Below, in pieces: positions 1 to 7,393 of a stretch of 37,856 nucleotides of DNA. The stretch is from an uncultured Alphaproteobacteria bacterium. GTDB taxonomy: Bacteria > Pseudomonadota > Alphaproteobacteria > Rickettsiales > UBA1997. The position numbers and the translations under genes were made by a program. A model generated the notes under the pieces. The model searched no databases. It had not been told where the DNA came from and saw only the letters and a program-made list of their open reading frames with translations. The stretch spans positions 1-37,856 of the forward strand of contig CAINKA010000167.1 of assembly GCA_903849835.1 (NCBI GenBank). The letters are read 5' to 3'. The stretch's first letter is position 1; every line of letters begins with the position of its first letter.

Positions 1-29
1 GAATCATGCTTCGACAAGCTCAGCATGAC
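1..29. repeat. REP-like palindromic repeat, right arm (family A)
   Basis: This is a right-hand arm of the family A repeat, with core GCTTCGACAAGCTCAGC. Its inner hairpin pairs ATGCT with AGCAT. The matching left arm would lie before the window start. Other copies are at 4448-4520, 20472-20541 and 37820-37848. The repeat contains an ATG that opens the nuoG reading frame too early (residues MLRQAQHD), which is not the real start. Confidence 0.8.
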
Positions 30-83
30 ATCGAGTTTTTTTATTTTTCACGGGAAAAATTCTTAATTTTGATAAAATTTTTT

Positions 84-2114
84 ATGCCCACCCTCTCAAT
101 CAACGGCAAATCCGTCCAAGTTCCAGATGGAATCACCATCATCCAAGCCTGCGAAATTGCTGATGTCGAGATCCCCCGCTTCTGTTACCACGAGCGTTTG
201 GCCATCGCCGGAAATTGTCGCATGTGCTTGGTTGAAGTTGCCGGCGGCCCACCAAAGCCAGTGGCTTCTTGCGCCATGCCTGTTGTTGAAGGAATGCAAG
301 TTTTTACCGACACGCCGATGGTTAAAAAAGCGCGCGAAGGGGTGATGGAATTTTTACTCGCCAACCATCCGCTCGATTGCCCAATTTGCGATCAAGGAGG
401 AGAATGCGATTTGCAAGATCAGGCCTACCAATACGGAGCCGGCAAAAGCGAATATCACGAACATAAGCGCGCCGTAAAAGACAAAAACATGGGGCCGTTA
501 ATTAAGACCCAAATGACGCGTTGCATCCACTGCACACGCTGCGTGCGCTTCATCGAAGATGTTGCGGGAACGGTAGAAATCGGCGCAATCGGCCGTGGCG
601 AAACCATGGAAATCGCCACTTATCTCGAGCAAAATTTAAAATCAGAATTGTCGGGAAATATCATCGACCTCTGCCCAGTCGGCGCCCTCACCTCTAAGCC
701 TTACGCCTTCAAAGCCAGAAGTTGGGAATTGCGAAAAACTGAAAGCATCGACGTGATGGATGCGGTCGGAAGCAACATCCGCATTGATTCACGCGGCGTT
801 GAAGTGATGCGAATTTTGCCGCGCTTGAATGAAGAAATTAACGAAGAATGGATCTCGGACAAAACACGTTTTTGCTGCGACGGCTTGAAATACCAACGTC
901 TCGACAAGGCTTACATCAATCAAAGTGGCAAATTAAAAGCGGCAAGTTTTAACGATGCCTACGCCGAAATTGTTAAAAAAATAAAATCAGTCAAAGCCAA
1001 TGAAATCGCGGCTTTGACTGGGCAGCTCTCCGCCGTCGAAGAAATTTTCGCACTCAAAAAATTGCTCGAAAAACTTGGCGTCGAAAATTTTGACTGTCGT
1101 CTGGGCGGCGAAAAATTAAGCGCCGATGACCGCGCTTCTTACCTCTTCAACACAGCAATCGCCGGCATTGATTCAGCTGATGCTTGTTTGCTAATCGGCG
1201 TAAATCCGCGCAAAGACGCACCAATTTTGAACGCCAGAATCAGAAAAAGATTTTTGAGCAAAAAATTAAAAGTGGCGGCGATTGGCGGAAGTGCTGACCT
1301 CACCTACGCTTACAAAAATTTGGGCGACGATGTTTCAGCTCTCAAAGAAATTCTGGATGGCCGCGGAGATTTCGCTGAAATTCTAAAAAATTCTAAAAAT
1401 CCGATGATCATCTTGGGCCACGACATGCTTGCCCGCATCGATGGTGATTTAATTTTAACTTACGCCAAAAAAATCGCCGAAAAATTCAACATGATTCGCG
1501 AAGACTGGAATGGCTTCAACTTTTTATCGAAATCAACCGGCCTGCTAAATGGCTTAGAAACTGGCTTCGTCGGCTCTTCCAATGTTCCAGAAATTTTAAA
1601 CAAAGTTGAAAATGGCGAAATTAAAATCGTAATTCTGCACGGAGTTGACGACGAAATCGATTTCGAAAAATTAAAAAATGCTTTCGTGATTTACATCGGA
1701 AGTCACGGCGATCGCGGTGCGCATGTTGCTGATATAATTTTGCCAGCAGCGGCTTACAGCGAAAAAGATGCAATTTACGTCAATCTCGAAGGACGTCCGC
1801 AAAGCACTGTTTGCGCCTCTTCAACGCTTGGAGAAGCAAAAGAAGACGCTGAAATTATTTTGGAACTCGCAGAAAAATTTCACATCGATCTTGGATTTAA
1901 AAGTCTTGTCAGCCTCAGAAAAGTGTTGCTCAACGAACATCCAATTTTCAAAAATTTAGAAAAAGTTTCTCCGGCGATTTGGAAAAAATCCGACGAGTTA
2001 AAAGGTGATTTTACCGACCAAAAAATCGCGATTAAAGATTTCGATTTTTACCTCACTAACCCAATCGCTCGAGCTTCTCGCACGTTGAACAAATGCAGTG
2101 TCGAACTTTTGTAA
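84..2114 (+). CDS. nuoG: NADH-quinone oxidoreductase subunit G (NuoG)
   Basis: NuoG is the iron-sulfur subunit of the peripheral arm of respiratory complex I, passing electrons from NADH/FMN toward quinone at the inner membrane. The 676-residue product has an N-terminal 2Fe-2S domain (C34, C45, C48, C63), a His-Cys3 4Fe-4S site (H95, C99, C102, C108) and a second 4Fe-4S site (C147, C150, C153, C197). A molybdopterin-oxidoreductase-like domain without obvious cofactor ligands follows. The extra N7 cluster cysteines of E. coli and Thermus are absent, as in mitochondria and other alphaproteobacteria. The ATG at 84 was chosen because the protein then begins MPTLSINGK, the family's usual start; the upstream 26 codons are repeat sequence. 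No other nuo gene is visible, so nuoF or another partner may lie before the window. Confidence 0.96.
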   Translation: MPTLSINGKSVQVPDGITIIQACEIADVEIPRFCYHERLAIAGNCRMCLVEVAGGPPKPVASCAMPVVEGMQVFTDTPMVKKAREGVMEFLLANHPLDCPICDQGGECDLQDQAYQYGAGKSEYHEHKRAVKDKNMGPLIKTQMTRCIHCTRCVRFIEDVAGTVEIGAIGRGETMEIATYLEQNLKSELSGNIIDLCPVGALTSKPYAFKARSWELRKTESIDVMDAVGSNIRIDSRGVEVMRILPRLNEEINEEWISDKTRFCCDGLKYQRLDKAYINQSGKLKAASFNDAYAEIVKKIKSVKANEIAALTGQLSAVEEIFALKKLLEKLGVENFDCRLGGEKLSADDRASYLFNTAIAGIDSADACLLIGVNPRKDAPILNARIRKRFLSKKLKVAAIGGSADLTYAYKNLGDDVSALKEILDGRGDFAEILKNSKNPMIILGHDMLARIDGDLILTYAKKIAEKFNMIREDWNGFNFLSKSTGLLNGLETGFVGSSNVPEILNKVENGEIKIVILHGVDDEIDFEKLKNAFVIYIGSHGDRGAHVADIILPAAAYSEKDAIYVNLEGRPQSTVCASSTLGEAKEDAEIILELAEKFHIDLGFKSLVSLRKVLLNEHPIFKNLEKVSPAIWKKSDELKGDFTDQKIAIKDFDFYLTNPIARASRTLNKCSVELL

Positions 2115-2120
2115 AAGCAC

Positions 2121-2155
2121 TTGCAAAAAAACTTTCGCTTCATAGTTTGCCGCGC
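2121..2155 (+). promoter_or_regulatory. Promoter of rpsP (shared GC-start class)
   Basis: The -35 is TTGCAA (2121-2126), followed by a 16-base spacer, the -10 TAGTTT (2143-2148) and then GCCGCGC (2149-2155). Transcription would start inside the GC block, about 40 bases before rpsP. The layout matches five other promoters in the window. No experimental support is available. Confidence 0.6.
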
Positions 2156-2192
2156 TCCTCACCGTCAGTCACTTTCAAAATAATTAAAACAA

Positions 2193-2555
2193 ATGTTAAA
2201 AATTCGTCTTTCCAGAGGCGGCAGAAAAAATTTGCCCTTCTATCGCATCTTAATCACTAACCACACTTCTCCACGAGATTCTAAATTTCTTGAAAAGGTT
2301 GGCACTTACAACCCATTGCTTGCTGACGATAAAGAAAATCGCGTCACCATCAATAAAGAACGCATCGAACATTGGCTTTCAGTTGGTGCAAAACCAACAG
2401 AAAAAGTTGCAAAATTTTTGATCTCTCTCGGCGTTAAAGGCGCTGAAAAATACAAACCTGATTTCAAACCAAAGGCAAAAGGCACTCGTTTGAAGAAAAA
2501 AGCTTTGGAAAAATTAGCGAAAGAAAAAGAAGTAGTTGCGGAAGCTGCTGCGTAA
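2193..2555 (+). CDS. rpsP: 30S ribosomal protein S16
   Basis: S16 is a small-subunit protein that helps assemble the 5' domain of 16S rRNA. The 120-residue product begins MLKIRLSRGGRKNLPFYRI, which is diagnostic for the family, and contains the conserved VGTYNPL segment. It is longer than the roughly 80-residue E. coli protein because of a lysine- and alanine-rich tail after about residue 85, common in alphaproteobacteria. It has its own promoter at 2121. The usual downstream partners rimM, trmD and rplS are not here; a palindromic repeat and rdgB follow instead. Confidence 0.97.
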   Translation: MLKIRLSRGGRKNLPFYRILITNHTSPRDSKFLEKVGTYNPLLADDKENRVTINKERIEHWLSVGAKPTEKVAKFLISLGVKGAEKYKPDFKPKAKGTRLKKKALEKLAKEKEVVAEAAA

Positions 2556-2558
2556 TTT

Positions 2559-2615
2559 GTGTGGCCGACCCAAGTGTCGGCACACGGGCGGACGCATGGG
2601 TCCGCCCCTACACCA
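2559..2615. repeat. Paired-hairpin repeat (family B), copy 1
   Basis: Two hairpins lie side by side between rpsP and rdgB. One pairs GCCGAC with GTCGGC. The other pairs GGGCGGAC with GTCCGCCC around a 6-base loop. Read on the minus strand it starts TGTAGGGGC, the signature of the copies at 7321-7393 and 33515-33566. The second half ends GGCCACAC rather than the GCCCCTAC seen in the others, so this copy is mixed or divergent. Confidence 0.75.
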
Positions 2616-2621
2616 AGCCTC

Positions 2622-3239
2622 ATGAAATTCTCCCTCCCAAAAAAATTTCTCATCGCCACCAACAATAAAGGTAAATTCTTCGAGATCGAATCTCTCCTCA
2701 AAAGCATCAGCATCGAATCAGTTCCAACATTCCAATTTAACCTCGAAGAGCCGGAAGAAACTGGAAAAACTTTCGCCGAAAATTCTCTCCTCAAAGCAAA
2801 ATTTTACGCTGAAAAAACAGAATTAGTTTCTCTCGCTGACGATTCCGGATTATGCATCGAAGCCATGAATGGCGCACCAGGAATTCATTCGGCACGTTTT
2901 GCGATTGATGAGAAGGGTGAAAAAAATTTCCCCGCAGCTTTTAAAAAAATCTCCGAAAAAATTTCGGAAAATCCTCGCGCTCACTTCATTTGCAATCTCT
3001 CAATTTTTGATCCGAAAACAAATTTTCAAATTTCTTTTGAAGGAAGAGTTGACGGAACGCTAACCTTCCCAGCTCGCGGGAATCAAGGCTTCGGCTATGA
3101 TCCGATCTTCATCAAAAACGGAATGAAAAAAACTTTTGGCGAACTTTTTGCAGAGGAAAAAGATAAAATTTCCCACCGCGCCGAAGCGTTTAGAAAATTA
3201 AAAAACTGGCTTGTAAACCAGTCCCGGATTCTTATCTAG
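2622..3239 (+). CDS. rdgB: RdgB/HAM1 non-canonical purine NTP pyrophosphatase
   Basis: This enzyme hydrolyses dITP, ITP and XTP to the monophosphate, keeping deaminated purines out of DNA and RNA. The 205-residue product shows the family's N-terminal nucleotide loop TNNKGKF (residues 13-19), the SLADDSGL metal-binding motif (70-77), and later GFGYDPIF and SHRAEAF. The ATG at 2622 gives the normal length; the frame stays open further upstream only because it runs through a palindromic repeat, so the longer start is rejected. rph, often adjacent to rdgB in other bacteria, is about 3.4 kb away on the other strand. The dnaJ start lies 35 bases downstream, so co-transcription is possible. Confidence 0.95.
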   Translation: MKFSLPKKFLIATNNKGKFFEIESLLKSISIESVPTFQFNLEEPEETGKTFAENSLLKAKFYAEKTELVSLADDSGLCIEAMNGAPGIHSARFAIDEKGEKNFPAAFKKISEKISENPRAHFICNLSIFDPKTNFQISFEGRVDGTLTFPARGNQGFGYDPIFIKNGMKKTFGELFAEEKDKISHRAEAFRKLKNWLVNQSRILI

Positions 3240-3241
3240 AC

Positions 3242-3274
3242 CGCCTTACGACTAATGATTTACGCCTTACAACT
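3242..3274. repeat. Short direct repeat with a CTTACGACT unit
   Basis: CGCCTTACGACT (3242-3253) recurs as CGCCTTACAACT (3263-3274), 21 bases apart, filling the gap between rdgB and dnaJ. The reverse complement of the core, AGTCGTAAG, is the unit of the tandem array after tRNA-Trp at 26257-26284. Confidence 0.55.
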
Positions 3275-4414
3275 ATGAGCAAACGCGATTACTACGAAAT
3301 TCTCGGCGTCACAAAAAATGCCTCAGCTGACGAAATAAAAAAAGCCTATCGCAAATTGGCGATGCAATATCACCCCGATCGCAATCCGGGAAATAAAGAA
3401 GCCGAAGCGAAATTCAAAGAAGCGACTGAAGCCTACGAAGTTCTAAAAGATGATCAGAAAAAAGGCGCTTACGACCAATATGGCCATCAAGCTTTTGCTC
3501 AAGGCGGAGGGCATGGAGGTCAACAAGGACACGGCTTTGACGGCTTTGACTTCAACGACATCTTCAGCAATTTTTCCGATATTTTCGGCGATTTTGGTGG
3601 CAATCGACAAGCTAAAAAAAGAAGTGCGGCACAACGCGGATCCGACATTCGCTACAATTTAGAAATTTCTCTCGAAGAAGCTTTTCGCGGCACAGTAGAA
3701 AAAATTACATTCACAATTCCAAGTTCTTGCGAGATTTGCAAAGGCAGCGGATCTCAAGGCGGAGAAGGCTCCAGCGATTGTGGCACCTGCAAAGGCCACG
3801 GAAAAGTTCGCGCGCAGCAAGGATTTTTTATTGTTGAACGAACTTGCACAACCTGCGCCGGCACTGGTCAAATCATAAAAAATCCATGCAAAACTTGTCG
3901 TGGTGAAGGTCGAGTTAAAAAAGAAAAAACTTTATCGGTAAAAATTCCTGCCGGAGTCGAAGAGGGAAATCGAATTCGTTTGGCTGGAGAAGGCGAAGCC
4001 GGCTCGCGCGGCGGTCAGGCCGGAGATTTGTACGTTTACATTTCAATCCGCAAACACCAATTTTTTACACGCAAAGGTGATGATATTCATTTTGAAATGC
4101 CGATCAGATTCACGACAGCAGCGCTTGGAGGCGCGATCGAAATTCCAACAATCGATGGCACGAAAGCAAAATTACAAATTCCGGAAGGTGCACAAAGTGG
4201 CGATCAAATGCGCTTAAAATCAAAAGGCATGAGCGTCATCAACTCAGGCGGCAGAAGGGGCGACATGTATATCAAAATCAACATTGAAACACCGGTGAAG
4301 CTTTCTGGAGAAGAGCGAGAATTGTTGATGAAGCTGGATAAGCTGATGGTGGATAAGGCGAGCAATCCGAAGTCGGAGAATTTTTTCAAAAAAGTTGGCG
4401 ATTTTTTTTCTTAA
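3275..4414 (+). CDS. dnaJ: Chaperone protein DnaJ (Hsp40)
   Basis: DnaJ is the cytoplasmic co-chaperone that delivers unfolded clients to DnaK and stimulates its ATPase. The 379-residue product has an N-terminal J domain with HPD at 33-35, a Gly/Phe-rich linker (about 75-110) and four zinc-finger repeats of CxxCxGxG type (cysteine pairs at 152/155, 169/172, 191/194 and 205/208). C-terminal substrate-binding domains follow. This full set makes it a type I DnaJ of normal length. dnaK and grpE are not in the window. A possible promoter at 3211-3238 (TTGTAA, 16 bases, TATCTA) lies in the end of rdgB but is weak. A palindromic repeat pair follows and separates it from the convergent rlmN. Confidence 0.98.
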   Translation: MSKRDYYEILGVTKNASADEIKKAYRKLAMQYHPDRNPGNKEAEAKFKEATEAYEVLKDDQKKGAYDQYGHQAFAQGGGHGGQQGHGFDGFDFNDIFSNFSDIFGDFGGNRQAKKRSAAQRGSDIRYNLEISLEEAFRGTVEKITFTIPSSCEICKGSGSQGGEGSSDCGTCKGHGKVRAQQGFFIVERTCTTCAGTGQIIKNPCKTCRGEGRVKKEKTLSVKIPAGVEEGNRIRLAGEGEAGSRGGQAGDLYVYISIRKHQFFTRKGDDIHFEMPIRFTTAALGGAIEIPTIDGTKAKLQIPEGAQSGDQMRLKSKGMSVINSGGRRGDMYIKINIETPVKLSGEERELLMKLDKLMVDKASNPKSENFFKKVGDFFS

Positions 4415-4447
4415 AAAATCCCGGCGCCATGTTGAGTTAACCTCAAT

Positions 4448-4520
4448 GTCATGCTGAGCCTGTCGAAGCATGATTCTAGGCCCCGAAACTCGAATCCTGC
4501 TTCGACAGGCTCAGCATGAC
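4448..4520. repeat. REPIN-like inverted repeat pair (family A)
   Basis: The left arm (4448-4476) and right arm (4492-4520) are 29-base inverted copies with one mismatch, around a 15-base loop containing CCCGAAAC. Each arm is also palindromic by itself. A further partial copy, AGCATGACATTGAG, follows at 4532-4545 and pairs with 4442-4455. The element lies between the convergent ends of dnaJ and rlmN, where the folded RNA could act as a two-way end signal, although it lacks a T run. Confidence 0.8.
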
Positions 4521-4547
4521 CTGGTTGGCATCAGCATGACATTGAGT

Positions 4548-5627
4548 TTAGTTTGGCTTTGTTTTTTTCTCCCTCTCCGAATCCGATTTCAACTGCCCAC
4601 AAGCTGCCAAAACATCATCCCCTCGCGTCTTCCTAATCGGCGAAATTAAGTCAGCATCTTTCAAAATTTTTTGGAATTTTTGGATTTGCAAAAGCGCTGT
4701 GCGATCATATTCACAGCCATTCCACGGGTTGAATGGAATTAGGTTTATTTTTACATTCAGGTTAAATTTTTTGATGAGCTTGATCAATTCCTCCGCATGA
4801 ATTTCTTGGTCATTTTTGCCGGCAAGCATCACATATTCGAAAGTGATTTTCTGCTGCGGATTTTCGCGATTGTAAATTTTGCAAGCGGCCAAAAGTTCAG
4901 CGAGCGGATATTTTTTATTGATGGCCATGATGTCAGTTCGAAGCGCGTCATTCGTGGCGTGAAGCGAAATTGCCAAATTTGTTTTTAGCTCTTTTGAACA
5001 GCGTAAAATTTCTGGAACAAGCCCCGAAGTTGAGATCGTAATTTTTCGCGCCGACAAATCCAAGCCATCAGCATCATTCAAAATTTTCACCGCTTTAGCG
5101 ACATTCTCGTAATTGAAAAAAGGCTCGCCCATGCCCATGAACACTATGTTGGTCAGCTTCCGAGTTTTTTTATCCCAGTCAGAAATTAAATCTTTGGCGA
5201 GTAAAATCTGCGCGATGATTTCGTGAAATTCCAAATTGCGCACCCAAGTTTGCGTGCCCGTGTGGCAGAATTTGCAAGCCAATGTGCAACCGACTTGCGA
5301 CGAGATGCAGAGCGTGCCGCGAGTTTCTTCTGGAATGTAAACCACCTCAACTTCTCGACCATCCAAAAACTTCACCAACCATTTTCGCGTGCCGTCAAAC
5401 GAGGTTAAATCTTTGGAAATTTCGGGACGAGAAAGTGAAAAATTTTCCGATAATTTTTGCCGCATTTCCTGCGAAATATTCGTCATCTCTTCGAAGGATT
5501 TTACGCCGCGAGCGTAAATCCAATTCCAAATCTGCTTAGCGCGGAATGGCTTTTCGCCTAGGTTGGCGAGACCCGCCTCGAGTTCTTGTTTGGTGAAGTG
5601 GGTGAGGTTTTTTTTTGCTTCGGTCAC
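4548..5627 (-). CDS. rlmN: Dual-specificity 23S rRNA/tRNA adenine-C2 methyltransferase RlmN
   Basis: RlmN is a radical-SAM enzyme that methylates C2 of A2503 in 23S rRNA and of A37 in some tRNAs. The 359-residue product carries the CxxxCxxC iron-sulfur motif (C114, C118, C121), the upstream conserved C107, the GMGEP segment, and the C-terminal catalytic cysteine in AACGQL (C343), so all key residues are present. Length is normal. The start lies 6 bases from the end of the BRO-family gene upstream, so the two are probably on one transcript. The start MTEAKKNLTHFTKQEL gives the expected short N-terminal helix domain. Confidence 0.97.
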   Translation of the reverse strand: MTEAKKNLTHFTKQELEAGLANLGEKPFRAKQIWNWIYARGVKSFEEMTNISQEMRQKLSENFSLSRPEISKDLTSFDGTRKWLVKFLDGREVEVVYIPEETRGTLCISSQVGCTLACKFCHTGTQTWVRNLEFHEIIAQILLAKDLISDWDKKTRKLTNIVFMGMGEPFFNYENVAKAVKILNDADGLDLSARKITISTSGLVPEILRCSKELKTNLAISLHATNDALRTDIMAINKKYPLAELLAACKIYNRENPQQKITFEYVMLAGKNDQEIHAEELIKLIKKFNLNVKINLIPFNPWNGCEYDRTALLQIQKFQKILKDADLISPIRKTRGDDVLAACGQLKSDSEREKKTKPN

Positions 5628-5633
5628 AAAATT

Positions 5634-6485
5634 TTATTTTTTACTTAAATTCTTTCTCTTTTCTTTTTCCAAAAAATTATTTTTAGAAACCACGCTCCTT
5701 CCTAATTCCTTCTCCGTCGCTTTGCGCGCACTACCCGCAACTTTACCACCACGCTTAGCAACTTGACGATTTTTATTGAAGGTTTCTGGCTTTTCCGTCG
5801 CTGAAATTTCAGTGGTAACTTTTTCGCCAAGCATCGTGAAAATTAATTCAAAATCCGTCATGTGGTCGCGCAGATTTTGACTTTTCTTCTGCAGACCTTT
5901 AAATTTTTTATACTCGGACGGAGCCATGCCGAACGTGGCTTGAGAGATGTCAGCTGTTAAAATTGCAAAATCATTTTCGCTGTGAATTCCGCGCTCTTTC
6001 CATTCGTCAGTCAAATTTTGTCTGATGGCGATTCCGCGCAATCTTTTGTCGATCCAATCTTTGGGGTAACCTTTTTGTTCATAAAGCCACTTCATGCGAT
6101 CTTGCGCTAATTCCGGATTTTCGATTTCTTGAATTCGTTCGTAACCAACTTTTGCTAACCAACGTTTGAATGGCTCGGCTCTTGGGGAGGGGATTGATTG
6201 GATGATGCGAAAAATTCCTTCGGTGTTGGCACAATCTGTAGCATAATTTTTACCATCAACAGCTTCTAATTTCAGGTCGTGACAATTTGTCACGACCTGA
6301 CTTCCCTCCTCTTTAAGACGCTGTTTGAGCTTACGCCAATAAGCTCCCGCATCCAAACTTTCGGTTAATACCGCACAAACATCGATCACCGAAAACCACC
6401 ACGCATCATTGTGCCAAGCGCTGCGGATTTTACTATTTTCAAAAAGAACAATTTTATTTTTGGGAGGGGAAATTTCTTGTGACAT
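5634..6485 (-). CDS. BRO-N domain protein (phage-antirepressor/DinD-like)
   Basis: The 283-residue product has an N-terminal BRO domain (about residues 10-115). It continues with the segments IRIIQSIPSP-like, EPFKRWLAKVGYERI, RLRGIAIR, LTDEWKERG, TFGMAPSEYK and DHMTDFELIFTMLGE, typical of chromosomal BRO/DinD-like proteins. The role is unknown; BRO domains bind DNA and occur in phage antirepressors and in the LexA-controlled DinD. The C-terminus is lysine-rich. The ATG at 6485 is preferred to one 13 codons upstream, because the family domain starts soon after it. The gene contains a perfect 27-base palindrome (6273-6299) and sits between rph and rlmN, a housekeeping context that does not look like a prophage. 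It is probably an acquired gene. Confidence 0.85.
   Translation of the reverse strand: MSQEISPPKNKIVLFENSKIRSAWHNDAWWFSVIDVCAVLTESLDAGAYWRKLKQRLKEEGSQVVTNCHDLKLEAVDGKNYATDCANTEGIFRIIQSIPSPRAEPFKRWLAKVGYERIQEIENPELAQDRMKWLYEQKGYPKDWIDKRLRGIAIRQNLTDEWKERGIHSENDFAILTADISQATFGMAPSEYKKFKGLQKKSQNLRDHMTDFELIFTMLGEKVTTEISATEKPETFNKNRQVAKRGGKVAGSARKATEKELGRSVVSKNNFLEKEKRKNLSKK
6273..6299. promoter_or_regulatory. Perfect 27-base palindrome inside the BRO gene
   Basis: CAGGTCGTGACAA and its exact reverse complement flank one central T. It encodes the QVVTNCHDL stretch of the BRO-family protein. It could be a binding site for the protein's own product or a chance result of coding constraint. No function is shown. 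Confidence 0.4.
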
Positions 6486-6504
6486 GGTGTTGTTTTTTTG
6501 GGCT

Positions 6505-6543
6505 AAAAAATGATCGAAACTCAATTTGTGTCTTGGGTTTCGA
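6505..6543 (-). terminator. Putative intrinsic terminator of rph
   Basis: On the minus strand TCGAAACCCAA pairs with TTGAGTTTCGA (one G-T pair) around an 8-base loop. ATCA and a run of six T follow. It lies 47 bases past the rph stop and before the BRO gene, so it would separate the two transcripts. Confidence 0.55.
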
Positions 6544-6589
6544 CAAGAACTTAAGGGAGATGTGCTTCAGAAAAATATCATCAATTTTT

Positions 6590-7300
6590 TTACCCCTCAA
6601 TCGCCTTCCGCTGAATCTCAAAAATTTCCGCCGCCGCCTTCTTCGCCAATTCGTACATTTGCGAAACTTGTGCGAAGCTCATCGCGCCCTGCTCTGCGGT
6701 GCCTTGGATTTCGATTAGGTCGAAATTTTTATTGATGACGAAATTGCAATCGGTTTCGCATTTGCTGTCTTCGACGTAATCCAAATCTGTGATTACTTCG
6801 CCGTTAAAAATTCCGCAGGAAACTGCACAGACGGCGCCGGTCAAGATGTCAGACTTCACCAAATTTTTTCCGAGGATTTTTTTTACGGCGATTGCGAGTG
6901 CAACGTAACCGCCGGTGATTGAAGCGCAGCGCGTGCCGCCGTCAGCTTGGAGAACATCGCAATCGATGGTAATTTGGCGTTCGCCTAATTTTCTGGTGTC
7001 GATTACAGAACGAAGTGAGCGGCCGATGAGGCGCTGAATTTCGATGTTACGGCCATTTGGTTTTGACGGATCGCGAGAATTTCGAGTGTGAGTTGAGCGT
7101 GCTAGCATGTTGTATTCAGCGCTGATCCAACCGGTGCCTTTATTGCGTAAAAATGGCGGAACTTTTTCTTCGACTGATGCGGTGCAGAGAACATGAGTGT
7201 TGCCGAATTTTACGAGGCATGAACCTTCGGCATAGGCATTGACGTTGGTTTCGATGGTGACTTGGCGGAGCTGGGATGGGGATCGGTTTGAGGGGCGCAT
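6590..7300 (-). CDS. rph: Ribonuclease PH
   Basis: RNase PH is a phosphate-dependent 3'-5' exoribonuclease that trims the 3' ends of tRNA precursors. The 236-residue product is normal length and begins MRPSNRSPSQLRQV. It contains SCLVKFGNTHVLCTASVEE, the RNSRDPSKPNGRNIEIQRLIGR segment and the phosphate-binding GGTRCASITGG. The start is clear: the conserved N-terminus follows directly. It is separated from typA upstream by a family B repeat (7321-7393) and ends at a likely terminator. It lies outside the rdgB-dnaJ unit. Confidence 0.97.
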   Translation of the reverse strand: MRPSNRSPSQLRQVTIETNVNAYAEGSCLVKFGNTHVLCTASVEEKVPPFLRNKGTGWISAEYNMLARSTHTRNSRDPSKPNGRNIEIQRLIGRSLRSVIDTRKLGERQITIDCDVLQADGGTRCASITGGYVALAIAVKKILGKNLVKSDILTGAVCAVSCGIFNGEVITDLDYVEDSKCETDCNFVINKNFDLIEIQGTAEQGAMSFAQVSQMYELAKKAAAEIFEIQRKAIEG

Positions 7301-7320
7301 GAGGAAATTATGAATAATTT

Positions 7321-7393
7321 GTAGGGGCTGGCCTTGTGCCAGCCCGCAACAAGGCCGAACGCAAAACGGGCGACCACAAGGGTTCGCCCCTAC
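7321..7393. repeat. Paired-hairpin repeat (family B), copy 2
   Basis: The element starts GTAGGGGC and ends GCCCCTAC. The first hairpin pairs GGGCTGGC with GCCAGCCC around CTTGT. The second pairs GGGCGA-CC with GGTTCGCCC with one bulge. It lies between typA and rph, and its right end supplies the TAG stop codon of typA (7390-7392). The final few typA codons are therefore directly next to repeat DNA. Confidence 0.8.

Noticed and set aside
6..83. N-terminal extension of nuoG
   Set aside because: The extra 26 codons come from the family A repeat and an AT-rich leader; the standard NuoG N-terminus begins at 84.
4244..4471. Minus-strand open frame of 75 codons opposite the dnaJ end
   Set aside because: It starts in a repeat and runs antisense to dnaJ; the protein is a shadow of a highly conserved gene.
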